Positions 55,059 to 63,087 of a DNA stretch of 64,000 bases are shown here, piece by piece; within the stretch, counting starts at the first letter, position 1, and every line of letters begins with the position of its first letter. The notes under the pieces are model-generated. The model was given only the letters and a program-made list of their open reading frames with translations. It did not search any database and was not told the DNA's origin. The DNA comes from Bacillota bacterium (GTDB lineage Bacteria > Bacillota > TC1). The stretch covers positions 248,001-312,000 of the forward strand of contig JAQUGR010000002.1 in assembly GCA_028683955.1 (NCBI GenBank). Direction: 5' to 3'. The position numbers and the translations under genes were made by a program.

Positions 55059-55955
55059 TTGATAAACTATAAACATTTATTAGCTTTTGTGACAGTTGTC
55101 AGGAAGAAAAGCTTTACTATAGCCGCTAAGGAGTTGTATATGACTCAACCTGCAATCAGTTGGCAAATTAAAAATCTTGAAAATGAAATTGATTTACAAT
55201 TGATTGAAAGAAAAGAAAGAGGCACTAAGCTTACTGAAGCTGGTAAGCAATTTTATGTTTATGCCGAAAAGATAATTAAAGCTCACGAACAGCTGATTGA
55301 AGAAATGAAGCAGTTGAAGTGTATGGAAAAGGGTAAATTAATAGTTGGGGCTAGTACGGTTCCAGGGGAATATATATTGCCGGCCTATATGAGTAGTTTT
55401 AAGGATGCTTATCCTTCTACTGATGTTGTTGTATCAACTCATTCTTCTGAGTGTATTGTTGATAATTTAATATCTGAGGATATTCATATTGGTGTTGTGG
55501 GCATGAAAATTGAAGATAGTAGAATTGAATGTAAGCCTTTTAAGAAGGACAAGGTTGTTTTGATTGTTAGAAATGGTCATCCTCTTTTGAAGTTAGATAA
55601 GGTTAATATTAAAGATGTTCTGCCATATCCGATTATTGTCAGGGAAAAGGGTTCTGGTTCTAGAAGGACTTTAGAGGATCAAATGGAAAGTAAGGGCTTG
55701 CGTCTTAAAAACTTTGCTTATTTTACTGAGTTAAGTGGAAATAGAGCTGCTATTACTGGGGTTAAAAATTCTACTGCAGTTGCTTTTGTATCATCCTTGG
55801 TAGCGGGGGATAGTATAGCGCTGGGTACTATTAAGGCTGTAGAGGTTGAAGATTTTGACCTGAGCAGAAATATTTATTTAATTCATAATAAATTAAAAAC
55901 TTTAAGTCCTCTAAGTGAGACTTTTATGAATTTCATGTTGAAACAAAAGGATTAA
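55059..55955 (+). CDS. LysR-family transcriptional regulator
   Basis: A 298-residue regulator with N-terminal helix-turn-helix SFTIAAKELYMTQPAISWQIKNLENEI and a type-2 periplasmic-binding effector domain (KLIVGASTVPGEYILPAYM). Start TTG at 55059 follows GGAGG; an ATG 51 bases upstream is in frame but without a site. It lies inside the long operon and is close to CysB/YeiE-like regulators in its signature ASTVPGEY. The target is unknown. Confidence 0.9.
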   Translation: MINYKHLLAFVTVVRKKSFTIAAKELYMTQPAISWQIKNLENEIDLQLIERKERGTKLTEAGKQFYVYAEKIIKAHEQLIEEMKQLKCMEKGKLIVGASTVPGEYILPAYMSSFKDAYPSTDVVVSTHSSECIVDNLISEDIHIGVVGMKIEDSRIECKPFKKDKVVLIVRNGHPLLKLDKVNIKDVLPYPIIVREKGSGSRRTLEDQMESKGLRLKNFAYFTELSGNRAAITGVKNSTAVAFVSSLVAGDSIALGTIKAVEVEDFDLSRNIYLIHNKLKTLSPLSETFMNFMLKQKD

Positions 55956-55956
55956 G

Positions 55957-56646
55957 ATGGAAATATTAAGAGATAAATTAAAAAATATTAGTGAAAAAAA
56001 TGGAGCTACTCTTTTTGGGGTAGCTAATCTTTTACCATATAAGGAATACATAAGGGAAGTTTATGGTAGTCAGTTATTACATTTAGATAAGGCTATCTCT
56101 ATTGGTATACCATATCCTAAGGATGTGGTTAATCAATTGTTGGATGGTCCTACTCATACTTATCTTTATTACTATAAGATTCTTAATGCAAAGTTGGATG
56201 ATATTGCTTTGCAGGTGGCTATAGAGTTGGAAAAAAATGGCTGGAGGAGTTTTCCTGTGCCTGCTTCACAGAGGGTTACTGATGATAGGCTGGCTGGGAT
56301 TTTTTCTCATAGGATGGCTGCTCATTTAAGTGGATTAGGCTGGATTGGGAAAAATAGTTCATTAGTTACTAAAGAATATGGGCCGAGGTTGAGGTTGGTT
56401 ACTATTTTGACTGATGCACCGATTGATTGTGATGAGCCTTTTCTTGGTGACTTGTGTGGTGATTGTAATAAGTGTGTTTTGGCATGTCCTTCAGGGGCTG
56501 TGGTTGGAAATCCTTTTAGGGAAGATGATCCTTTGGAGAAGAGGTTTATTGGGGAGTTATGTGATGTTCATTTAAGCAGAGTCAGGAATACTTTTGGTAA
56601 GAGAATCTGTGGTAAGTGTTTGGCTAGTTGTCCATTTGGTAAATAG
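55957..56646 (+). CDS. QueG-like double 4Fe-4S protein
   Basis: A 229-residue protein related to epoxyqueuosine reductase but lacking its C-terminal third. The ferredoxin domain has CGDCNKCVLACPSGA and CGKCLASCPFGK; upstream, SHRMAAHLSGLGWIGKNSSLV and GPRLRLVTILTD match the QueG core. The short form is widespread in anaerobes and of unknown function. It starts one base after the LysR stop. Confidence 0.85.
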   Translation: MEILRDKLKNISEKNGATLFGVANLLPYKEYIREVYGSQLLHLDKAISIGIPYPKDVVNQLLDGPTHTYLYYYKILNAKLDDIALQVAIELEKNGWRSFPVPASQRVTDDRLAGIFSHRMAAHLSGLGWIGKNSSLVTKEYGPRLRLVTILTDAPIDCDEPFLGDLCGDCNKCVLACPSGAVVGNPFREDDPLEKRFIGELCDVHLSRVRNTFGKRICGKCLASCPFGK

Positions 56647-56656
56647 GAGGTAGATT

Positions 56657-58012
56657 ATGGAATATGTTGTAAAAAATATTTGGTCTGAAATAGATAATGG
56701 TAAGATTATGGATTTTGCTGTGGGTTATAAAAAGTTTCTTGAGGTTGGAATAACTGAGAGGGTTATTGTTACTATGTTGGAAAAAGAGGCTAAGTCTAAG
56801 GGTTTTGTTGATATTACTGGTGTTGATGAGTTGAAGTTAGGACAGGGTTTCTATTTAAATCATCGTAATAAGAGTTTTTTTATGGGTGTTATTAATGAGG
56901 ACTTGAAGAATGGTCTTAGGTTACTTGGTTCTCATATTGATTCTCCAAGGCTTGATTTAAAGCAACAGCCTATTTATGAGTCTGAGGGTATGGCTCTTTT
57001 TAAGACGCACTATTATGGTGGTATTAAGAAGTATCAGTGGGTTACTATGCCTCTTGCCCTAGAGGGTGTTGTTTATAGGAAAGATGGTTCTAAGTTGGAG
57101 TTGTCTATTGGCAGGGGTAAGGATGATCCTGTTTTTACTATTACTGATTTACTTCCTCATTTGGCAGCTGAGCAGATGGATAAGAAGGCTGGTAAGGTAA
57201 TTGAGGGTGAAAAGCTTAATGTGCTTATTGGTAGTATTCCTCTTGTTGAGGGTGATAAGGATCCTAGTGTTAAAAAGGGTATTTTGGCTTATTTGAGTAA
57301 AGAGTATGATCTTGATGAAGAGGATTTTTTAAGAGCGGAGTTGGAGATTTTGCCGAATCTTCCGCCTAGGGATGTTGGGTTTGATAGGAGTATGATTGGT
57401 GGATATGGTCAGGATGATCGTATTTGTTCTTATGCTATTATGAAGGGTTTTTTTGATTGTGAAAATAAGGATAGTAATTTGCTTGCTTGTTTCTTTGATA
57501 AGGAGGAGATTGGCAGTAATGGTGATACTGGTGCCCAGTCTAGGGTGTTGGAGTATTTGTTGGAAATGTTGATTGCTAAGACTGGAATGTCTGCTAGTCC
57601 TCTTGGGGTGTTTTTTAAATCTCGAGGTTTGTCTGCTGATGTTAGTGCTGTTGATGATTCGAGTTTCGATGGGGTTTTTGATAAGTATAACAGGGGCAGG
57701 ATGGGTTATGGTCCTATTGTTAGTAAGTATTCTGGTAGTAGGGGTAAGTATGATGCTAATGATGCAAGTGCTGAGCTTTTGGCTTATGTGATGAATGTGC
57801 TTGATGAGAATAAGGTTATGTATCAGTTTGGTGAGCTTGGTAAGGTTGATTTAGGTGGTGGTGGTACTATTGCTTCTTATTTATCTCAGCTTGGTATGGA
57901 GGTTGTTGATTTGGGTACTGGTTTGTTGTCTATGCATTCTCCTTTTGAGGTGGCTTCTAAGGCTGATTTGTATATGACTTATATGGCCTATAGGGCGTTT
58001 TTGGAAAATTAA
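56657..58012 (+). CDS. M18 family aminopeptidase
   Basis: A 451-residue zinc aminopeptidase in the M18/DAP family. Metal ligands are in GSHIDSPRLDLKQQP, CFFDKEEIGSNGDTG and the C-terminal HSPFEVASKADLYMTYMAYRAF. It removes N-terminal, often acidic, residues from peptides in the cytosol. Base composition is very T/G-rich (line 57841-57900: T26 G17 A11 C6), and selD starts just downstream. Confidence 0.92.
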   Translation: MEYVVKNIWSEIDNGKIMDFAVGYKKFLEVGITERVIVTMLEKEAKSKGFVDITGVDELKLGQGFYLNHRNKSFFMGVINEDLKNGLRLLGSHIDSPRLDLKQQPIYESEGMALFKTHYYGGIKKYQWVTMPLALEGVVYRKDGSKLELSIGRGKDDPVFTITDLLPHLAAEQMDKKAGKVIEGEKLNVLIGSIPLVEGDKDPSVKKGILAYLSKEYDLDEEDFLRAELEILPNLPPRDVGFDRSMIGGYGQDDRICSYAIMKGFFDCENKDSNLLACFFDKEEIGSNGDTGAQSRVLEYLLEMLIAKTGMSASPLGVFFKSRGLSADVSAVDDSSFDGVFDKYNRGRMGYGPIVSKYSGSRGKYDANDASAELLAYVMNVLDENKVMYQFGELGKVDLGGGGTIASYLSQLGMEVVDLGTGLLSMHSPFEVASKADLYMTYMAYRAFLEN

Positions 58013-58022
58013 GGGGGTTTTT

Positions 58023-59063
58023 ATGGAGAATTTGCGTTTGACTCAAATGGTTAAGGCTGCTGGTTGAGCTGCTAAAATAGGGCCGGGGGTCTTAAGTGAG
58101 GTTTTGACTGGCTTGAATAGTTTTTATGATCCAGCTGTAATGGTGTCTGGGTCTACTTATGATGATGCTGGTATATATAAGGTTAATGATGAGTTGGCTC
58201 TTGTTCAGACTGTTGATTTTTTTACTCCTATGGTGGATGATCCGTATGATTTTGGTCGTATTGCTGTTGCTAATAGTTTGAGTGATGTTTATGCAATGGG
58301 TGGTGTGCCTAAGACTGCTATGAATGTTGTTTCTTTTCCTATAAGTTGTCTTGATGCGTCTGTGTTGAGGGATATTTTAAGGGGTGGAGCTGACAAGTTG
58401 GTGGAGGCTGGTGTGGCTCTTCTTGGGGGTCATACTGTTGAGGATCCTGAGCCTAAGTATGGGGTTTCTGTGACTGGTTTTGTGCATCCTGATAAGGTTT
58501 GGACTAATGGCGGGGCTAAGGTTGGTGATGTGTTGGTTTTGACTAAGAAGCTTGGTGTTGGTTTGGTTACTACTGCTTTTAAGGGTGATATGGATTTGGT
58601 AAGTAGTGAGGAATTGAGCGAGGTGACTGAGTCTATGGCTATGCTTAATAAGAAGGCGGCTGAGGTTGCTATGAAACTTGGCAGGGTTCATGGTTGTACG
58701 GATATTACTGGTTTTGGTCTGGTTGGTCATTTGATGGAGATGGTTGGTGATGATGCTGTAACTTTTGAGGTTGATAGTAGAAAGTTGCCGTTTTTTGATA
58801 GTGCTCTTTCTTTTGCTAAGGATGGTCTGATTCCGGCTGGTTCTTATAGGAATAGGGATTATGTTAAGGATAGGACTTTGTTTGTGGTGGATGAGTTTAT
58901 GGAACTGGCTGTTTTAACGCCTGAGACTTCTGGTGGTTTGGTGCTTGCGATGGAAAGTGATGCTGCTGATGAGTATATTAGGATGATGAGTGAAGAAGGA
59001 CTGCCTGCTTGGGTGGTTGGTAAGGTAACAGAGGCTGGGGATTCTAAGTTGATTGTATTTTAG
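58023..59063 (+). CDS. selD: Selenophosphate synthase with in-frame UGA (selenocysteine)
   Basis: Makes selenophosphate for selenocysteine and selenouridine synthesis; 346 residues. The true start is ATG 58023 behind GGGGG; TGA at 58065-58067 is codon 15, in the context VKAAGUAAKIGPG, exactly where SelD has its catalytic Cys or Sec. A stop-to-stop scan would instead start near 58104 and lose the active site. A SECIS-like hairpin follows: TAGGGCC (58078-58084), loop GGG, GGTCTTA (58088-58094), with its loop 20 bases after the UGA. ATP-binding DGDxx-type blocks follow: TVDFFTPMVDDPYDFG, AVANSLSDVYAMGG, LLGGHTVEDPE. Confidence 0.93.
58065..58094 (+). promoter_or_regulatory. Sec codon and bacterial SECIS-like element in selD
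   Basis: UGA (58065-58067) followed by a seven-pair stem (58078-58084 with 58088-58094) and a GGG loop, the size and distance expected for SelB-binding elements. Pairs include G-U wobble. Folding by eye only. Confidence 0.72.
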
Positions 59064-59072
59064 GAGTTGAGT

Positions 59073-59612
59073 ATGGATAGAAAACTAAGTGAGGGTAAAT
59101 ATCTGTTGAATAAGTATCCTAGGGTATTTTTTGAGTTTTTGATTTTTGCTTTTGTTGGTTTGCTGATTGAGACTGGTTATGTTTTTTTTCTGACTGGTAA
59201 GTGGACTGTTCGTGGTGCTCTTGGTTTTGGTCTTCCTATTATTCATATTTATGGTTTTGGGGCTTTGATTGTTGTTTATTGGCTGGGGAGGTATAGTAAG
59301 TTTCCTATTTTCTTTTTTGTTATTTCGTCTTTTTTGATGAGTATGGTGGAGCTGGCTGGTAGTTACATGGAGACTGTTTTTGGTGGTCCTAGGTCTTGGG
59401 ATTATTCTGATAAGCCTTTTAATTTTGAGGGTAGGATTTGTCTTAGTACGGCTCTTGGTTGGGGTACTTTGGCTTTTCTTTTCTTTTTTCTAATGTATCC
59501 TGAGATTGGTAAGTTCATTAAGATGATACCTAGGAAGGTATTAGTTTACGGATCATTGGTCCTTACTATTTACACCATTCTGGTAACAATAAATAAATAT
59601 ATAATTAATTAG
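59073..59612 (+). CDS. CmpB-type putative ABC permease family membrane protein
   Basis: A 179-residue membrane protein with five hydrophobic helices, of the family often labelled putative ABC transporter permease (ABC_trans_CmpB). FFEFLIFAFVGLLIETGYVF and GLPIIHIYGFGALIVVYWLG are typical, with SWDYSDKPFNFEGRICLSTALGWG near the end. ATG 59073 lies six bases after AGGAG. The function is unknown and no ATPase is near. Confidence 0.85.
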   Translation: MDRKLSEGKYLLNKYPRVFFEFLIFAFVGLLIETGYVFFLTGKWTVRGALGFGLPIIHIYGFGALIVVYWLGRYSKFPIFFFVISSFLMSMVELAGSYMETVFGGPRSWDYSDKPFNFEGRICLSTALGWGTLAFLFFFLMYPEIGKFIKMIPRKVLVYGSLVLTIYTILVTINKYIIN

Positions 59613-59734
59613 AAATTAATAAAAAAACACTCAATATAAAATGAAAAAATACCTATAAAATGCAATATATAAATAAATATATTCAAACATAACAAAATAA
59701 TACATACTTTGTTATAAATACATTAACTTCTCTA

Positions 59735-59776
59735 TTAGAGGAAAGAATTTGTTTTCTTTCCTCTAATTTTTTTTTG
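59735..59776 (+). terminator. Terminator touching the binding site of the Tad-like genes
   Basis: A 13-base stem, TTAGAGGAAAGAA (59735-59747), TTTCTT-type loop, TTCTTTCCTCTAA (59754-59766), then nine T running into GAGGTGG, the next gene's binding site. The 120 bases before it are AT-rich with no gene. Confidence 0.85.
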
Positions 59777-59787
59777 AGGTGGTTTTT

Positions 59788-61212
59788 TTGAGGTTATTGA
59801 AAAGTGAGCGGGGTTCTTTTACTATATTTATGGCTATCCTGATGCCGGTGGTTGTGTTGTTTCTTGGTGTTGTGGTGGATGTTGTTAGGGTTAAGTACTA
59901 TAAGTCTCTTGTTAATGAGGGGCTTTATTCTAGTGTGGATAGTGTTCTGGCTGATTATGATAAGGGTTTGTATGAGAGTTATGGTATTTTTGCTATTAGG
60001 GATAAGGAGTATGGTTTGGATTTTTCTTCTATGGTTAGGAATAATCTTAAGGAGAAGGATATCGAATTAGGTAATTTTTCATTATCTTTAATTAGTCCAT
60101 TATCTGATTCTAGGGTATTAAAGGCTCAAATATTGGAGGATATGAAGGTTCGTGGTTTGGTTAATCTTGGTAAGGATGTTTATGGGATTGTTTCTGCTAT
60201 GAAGGAGGTGGACAGTCTTGGTGGTGATTATGGGGAGTTTGGTGGGAGCAGGGAGGAGTCTATAACTAAGCTTCAGGATAAGGTTGCGTCTAATATGGAG
60301 GTTATTAAGGATTTGGAAGAAAGGCGTGCTGGTGGTGAGGCTGGGCTTGATGGGGTTATTGAGGGTTTGTATGGTGAGAATAAGTCTATGTTGGATATGT
60401 CTGAGGATTTATCTAATAATAACAATAACAACAGTGATAATAACAGTAACGATAACAAAAAAAACAACAATAATAATGAGTTTGGAGAGGATACTTGGGC
60501 TAATTTAACTAATTTGTTTGGTGATGATCTTAGTGAGATTGAGGGGGAGTTGAAGAATCCTGGGTTTGTTTTTTTTAGGGCTAAGTCTGTTGGTGGTGGT
60601 ATTAGGGAGAAGCTTGGGGTTGGGTTGGAGAATTTGAGGGATGATTTGTTGGTGGGGGAGTATGTGTTGGAGAGGTTTTCTAATTTATCAAGTGGGTCTG
60701 GTGAGGTGGAGCGGATTGTTGGTAATGGTTCTACTGTGGGTACTTTGTTTAATATGTTGTTGTTTAGGACTTTTCTTGATGGTGTGGGTTATTTTTGTTT
60801 GGATGCTAAAGCTCCTCCTGAGTTGGTGTCTCGTTTGGTTTATAGTGTGGTGATGGGTCTTGGTACTGGGGTTAGTGATATGGTGACTATGGTGGGGGTT
60901 AGTGAAGCCAGGGTGCCTGTGGTTAATATGGTTGGGGTTGTTAATCCTGTTGATTTTTTGAGGTTGTCTTATAGGGATCATTTGTTGTTGTTTAGTTTAT
61001 TGGCTGGTGAGGAGGTTATGTTAAGGGGGGTTTATGAGGGGGTTATGGGTTCATTTCCTTATTCGTATTTTTGTGGTGCCAGGGGTAGTTTAAGGGTTAA
61101 GGTTCCTTTGTTGTTTTTGAAGTTTTTGCCTGAGGGTTGTGGTTTGTTTGGTGGTGTTGTTAGGGGTGGTGATTTTGTTTTTGAGGAGAGTGTTTCGTTG
61201 TCTTTTAATTAG
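59788..61212 (+). CDS. DUF5702/TadG-like envelope protein
   Basis: A 474-residue protein with one N-terminal membrane helix preceded by KSERGSFTIFMAILMP, the TadE/TadG-like start used by Tad pilus pseudopilins. The rest should lie outside the membrane. It resembles DUF5702 proteins of Clostridial Tad loci. An Asn-rich stretch (about residues 210-230) splits it. TTG 59788 is preferred as start, with GAGGTGG before it. No CpaF motor ATPase or TadB/C is visible in the window. Base composition is extreme T/G. Confidence 0.65.
   Translation: MRLLKSERGSFTIFMAILMPVVVLFLGVVVDVVRVKYYKSLVNEGLYSSVDSVLADYDKGLYESYGIFAIRDKEYGLDFSSMVRNNLKEKDIELGNFSLSLISPLSDSRVLKAQILEDMKVRGLVNLGKDVYGIVSAMKEVDSLGGDYGEFGGSREESITKLQDKVASNMEVIKDLEERRAGGEAGLDGVIEGLYGENKSMLDMSEDLSNNNNNNSDNNSNDNKKNNNNNEFGEDTWANLTNLFGDDLSEIEGELKNPGFVFFRAKSVGGGIREKLGVGLENLRDDLLVGEYVLERFSNLSSGSGEVERIVGNGSTVGTLFNMLLFRTFLDGVGYFCLDAKAPPELVSRLVYSVVMGLGTGVSDMVTMVGVSEARVPVVNMVGVVNPVDFLRLSYRDHLLLFSLLAGEEVMLRGVYEGVMGSFPYSYFCGARGSLRVKVPLLFLKFLPEGCGLFGGVVRGGDFVFEESVSLSFN
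60415..60477 (+). repeat. Asn-coding low-complexity tract
   Basis: Twenty-one codons, mostly AAT/AAC with a few Ser, Asp and Lys, giving NNNNNNSDNNSNDNKKNNNNN. It is A/C-rich inside a gene that is otherwise T/G-rich. Slippage expansion or linker insertion is likely. Confidence 0.8.
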
Positions 61213-61621
61213 TGAGCGGGGTTCTTTGGTTATTGAGGGGGTTATTATATTTCCCATCTTTTTATTTTTGGTTTTTTCTTTTATGTCTATTATTACTTAT
61301 TTTTCTACTTCCTCTTATATTAGGCAGAGGGTTGATAGTTATGGTTGTTATGTTTGTTGTGTTGGGGATGCTGTTGGTTTAGGTGGAATGGATGATGGTG
61401 GTGTTAGTGTAGGTAAAGGTGAGCCTAGTATTATTGGTATGCTTTCTAATTCTTATCTGAAATCTTATCTTCTTGAGGGTGGTCTTTTGGAGGAGAAAAG
61501 GCTTAAGGTGATCTGTGATTTTGATGGTGGTTATTTGACGGTCAGGGTGGAGTATGGTTTGGATATGGTTCTTTTGGGTCGTGTTGTGGTGGTGGATTTT
61601 TATGAGAGGAGGTTGTGGTGA
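61190..61621 (+). CDS. TadE-like pseudopilin
   Basis: A ~143-residue protein starting near FRCLLISERGSLVIEGVIIFP, the same SERGS-type segment followed by a hydrophobic helix (EGVIIFPIFLFLVFSFMSII). The rest is extracytoplasmic and includes vicinal cysteines (CYVCCVGDAVG). The start codon is uncertain: GTG 61190 has GAGGAG only one base before it, and an upstream in-frame GTG at 61139 would lie deep in the previous gene. The overlap with the previous gene's end suggests coupling. Confidence 0.6.
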   Translation: MFRCLLISERGSLVIEGVIIFPIFLFLVFSFMSIITYFSTSSYIRQRVDSYGCYVCCVGDAVGLGGMDDGGVSVGKGEPSIIGMLSNSYLKSYLLEGGLLEEKRLKVICDFDGGYLTVRVEYGLDMVLLGRVVVVDFYERRLW

Positions 61622-62424
61622 TGGGTGAGGGGTTTTGTGTTGAGGGTTTTAGTTTGGTTTTTAGGGGTAGGGGTAGTTTGTCTAGTAGGGATGAGTTTTT
61701 GTTGAAGGGTAATGGTGTGGAGTTTTTTCTTCCTGTTTATTTTTATAGGGATAGTTTGGATTGGGTTTTTGTTTATGATTTGGAGGGTGGTTATTCTCTT
61801 GGGGAGAGGTTTGGTCGTAATGATGGTGACATTTCTATAAATGATTTCATTTCTATTTTGGAGAGGGTGGATTATGTTAGTGGGGAGTATTTTTTTGAGC
61901 TTGGTTCTTTTTATATAAGTCTGGAGTCTGTTGTTTATAGTATGAAGGATGGTGGTTGTGGTTTGGTTTATTGTCCTTTTTATGTTGGTGATTTTTGGGG
62001 TAGTATATTGTCGTTATTTGGTACTTTATTTAGTGGGGAATTATGGTTTGGTGAGTATTTGAATAGGTTGGAGGGTTTGGGTAATAATATTTCGATCAAG
62101 TCTTTTGTTTCTATGGTTGGTTGTTTTGGTGGGGGTAGGGTTGATGGAAAGGGTGGAAATGTTAATTGTATGGGTGTTGAGGGTATAGATTGTGATAGGG
62201 GTGTTGTTGGTGATGGTACCATAGGTTATGGTGGGTCTATGTTGTCTCGGATGTTTGGTGTTGGTCATGGTTCTAGTATCTCTAAGGATGATGGTGGTTC
62301 TTCTGTATTGGGTTTTGATTGGTGGGGTTTGGTGGTTTCTTTTGTTTGTGGTGGTGTTGGTAATGTTGGTTGTATTATTTTGTTGTTTTTGTTTGTGGGG
62401 TTTGTTATGGGTTTGTTGATTTGA
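61621..62424 (+). CDS. DUF6382-like protein with C-terminal membrane helix
   Basis: A 267-residue protein. ATG overlaps the previous stop (TGATG), with GAGGAGG eight bases before. Residues ~40-170 resemble the DUF6382 domain found in Tad loci (LDWVFVYDLEGGYSLGERFG, then EYFFELGSFYISLESVVYSM and CGLVYCPFY). The usual FHA domain is missing; instead a Gly-rich linker and a C-terminal hydrophobic helix follow (GCIILLFLFVGFVMGLLI). Composition is extreme: line 62341-62400 has T35 G21 A4 C0. Resemblance is by eye. Confidence 0.55.
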   Translation: MGEGFCVEGFSLVFRGRGSLSSRDEFLLKGNGVEFFLPVYFYRDSLDWVFVYDLEGGYSLGERFGRNDGDISINDFISILERVDYVSGEYFFELGSFYISLESVVYSMKDGGCGLVYCPFYVGDFWGSILSLFGTLFSGELWFGEYLNRLEGLGNNISIKSFVSMVGCFGGGRVDGKGGNVNCMGVEGIDCDRGVVGDGTIGYGGSMLSRMFGVGHGSSISKDDGGSSVLGFDWWGLVVSFVCGGVGNVGCIILLFLFVGFVMGLLI

Positions 62425-62469
62425 TTGACTTTAATTAGTGGGTTTGGTAAAATAACAGGGTAGATATTG

Positions 62470-62551
62470 GCCGAAGTGGCGGAATGGCAGACGCATACGA
62501 CTCAAAATCGTACGGGAAACCGTGGGGGTTCAAGTCCCCCCTTCGGCACCA
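62470..62551 (+). tRNA. tRNA-Leu (CAA)
   Basis: Acceptor stem GCCGAAG (62470-62476) with CTTCGGC (62541-62547), encoded CCA end, TTCAAGT T-loop. Anticodon stem TACGA/TCGTA with loop CTCAAAA gives anticodon CAA. The long variable arm (CGGGAAACCG) is typical of class II tRNA-Leu. Confidence 0.95.
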
Positions 62552-62556
62552 ATAGG

Positions 62557-62588
62557 GCATCTCAGAGTTTCTGAGGTGCTATTTTTTT
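62557..62588 (+). terminator. Terminator after tRNA-Leu
   Basis: Stem GCATCTCAG (62557-62565), loop AGTTT, CTGAGGTGC (62571-62579), then a T-run. Confidence 0.85.
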
Positions 62589-62650
62589 GTGCAAATGTAC
62601 CCTAAGTGACACCCTTTATTTGTATAAATTAACTGACTCGACTTTTTAGC

Positions 62651-62686
62651 TTCCCGTACGATGCGAAAACGTACGGGAGTTTTTAT
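62651..62686 (+). other. Terminator-like hairpin that copies part of tRNA-Leu
   Basis: Stem TCCCGTACG (62652-62660), loop ATGCGAAAA, CGTACGGGA (62670-62678), then GTTTTTATG. The segment TACGATGCGAAAACGTAC and its GGGA tail match the tRNA's TACGACTCAAAATCGTAC plus GGGA at 19 of 22 aligned positions. A decayed attachment-site duplicate is possible; ordinary terminator function also fits. Confidence 0.5.
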
Positions 62687-63087
62687 GTTTTATGTTAAAA
62701 AATTATTACTGTACAATAAAAGTCTAAGCTTATAATCAACTATCATTTTATACAATTAAATCATATAAAAGCATTCTAATTATGTTAGAATATATAGTAT
62801 ATAATTACTTTTATTTTACCAAAATATATGGATTGGTTAGACTTTTGTATATTCATAATGATAAAGTTGTATGTATACAAAATGAAAATTTTACTATACA
62901 AAACACTTACTTATCCAACAACTAACTTATCGAAAACAAGACATAAGAATGTTCACATATAAGTTCGGTGATTGACGCTAATACAACAACATAAAAAAAC
63001 TGATAAATTGGATTTTATTGTAATAAATACCATAGAAATTAAAAATTAGAAGTATTTTCATATCTTTAGATGATGAGGTGACGGATT
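62687..63087. other. Noncoding stretch before the edge gene
   Basis: About 400 bases without a gene. Repeated ATACAA-type motifs (near 62712, 62750, 62873, 62895; inverse at 62845) and a 10-base inverted repeat, AAAAGTCTAA (62718-62727) with TTAGACTTTT (62837-62846), are visible. They may be binding sites; no promoter pair is clear. Confidence 0.45.

Noticed and set aside
58377-58730. Minus-strand ORF opposite selD, and similar ones at 60688-60981 and 61980-62268
   Set aside because: They are long only because the plus strand is T/G-rich and so rarely gives stops on the other strand; the predicted proteins are low-complexity Thr/His/Asn-rich without binding sites.
58104-59063. SelD starting after the TGA
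   Set aside because: It would lack the catalytic residue and glycine-rich start, and no binding site is present; reading UGA as Sec from 58023 restores both.
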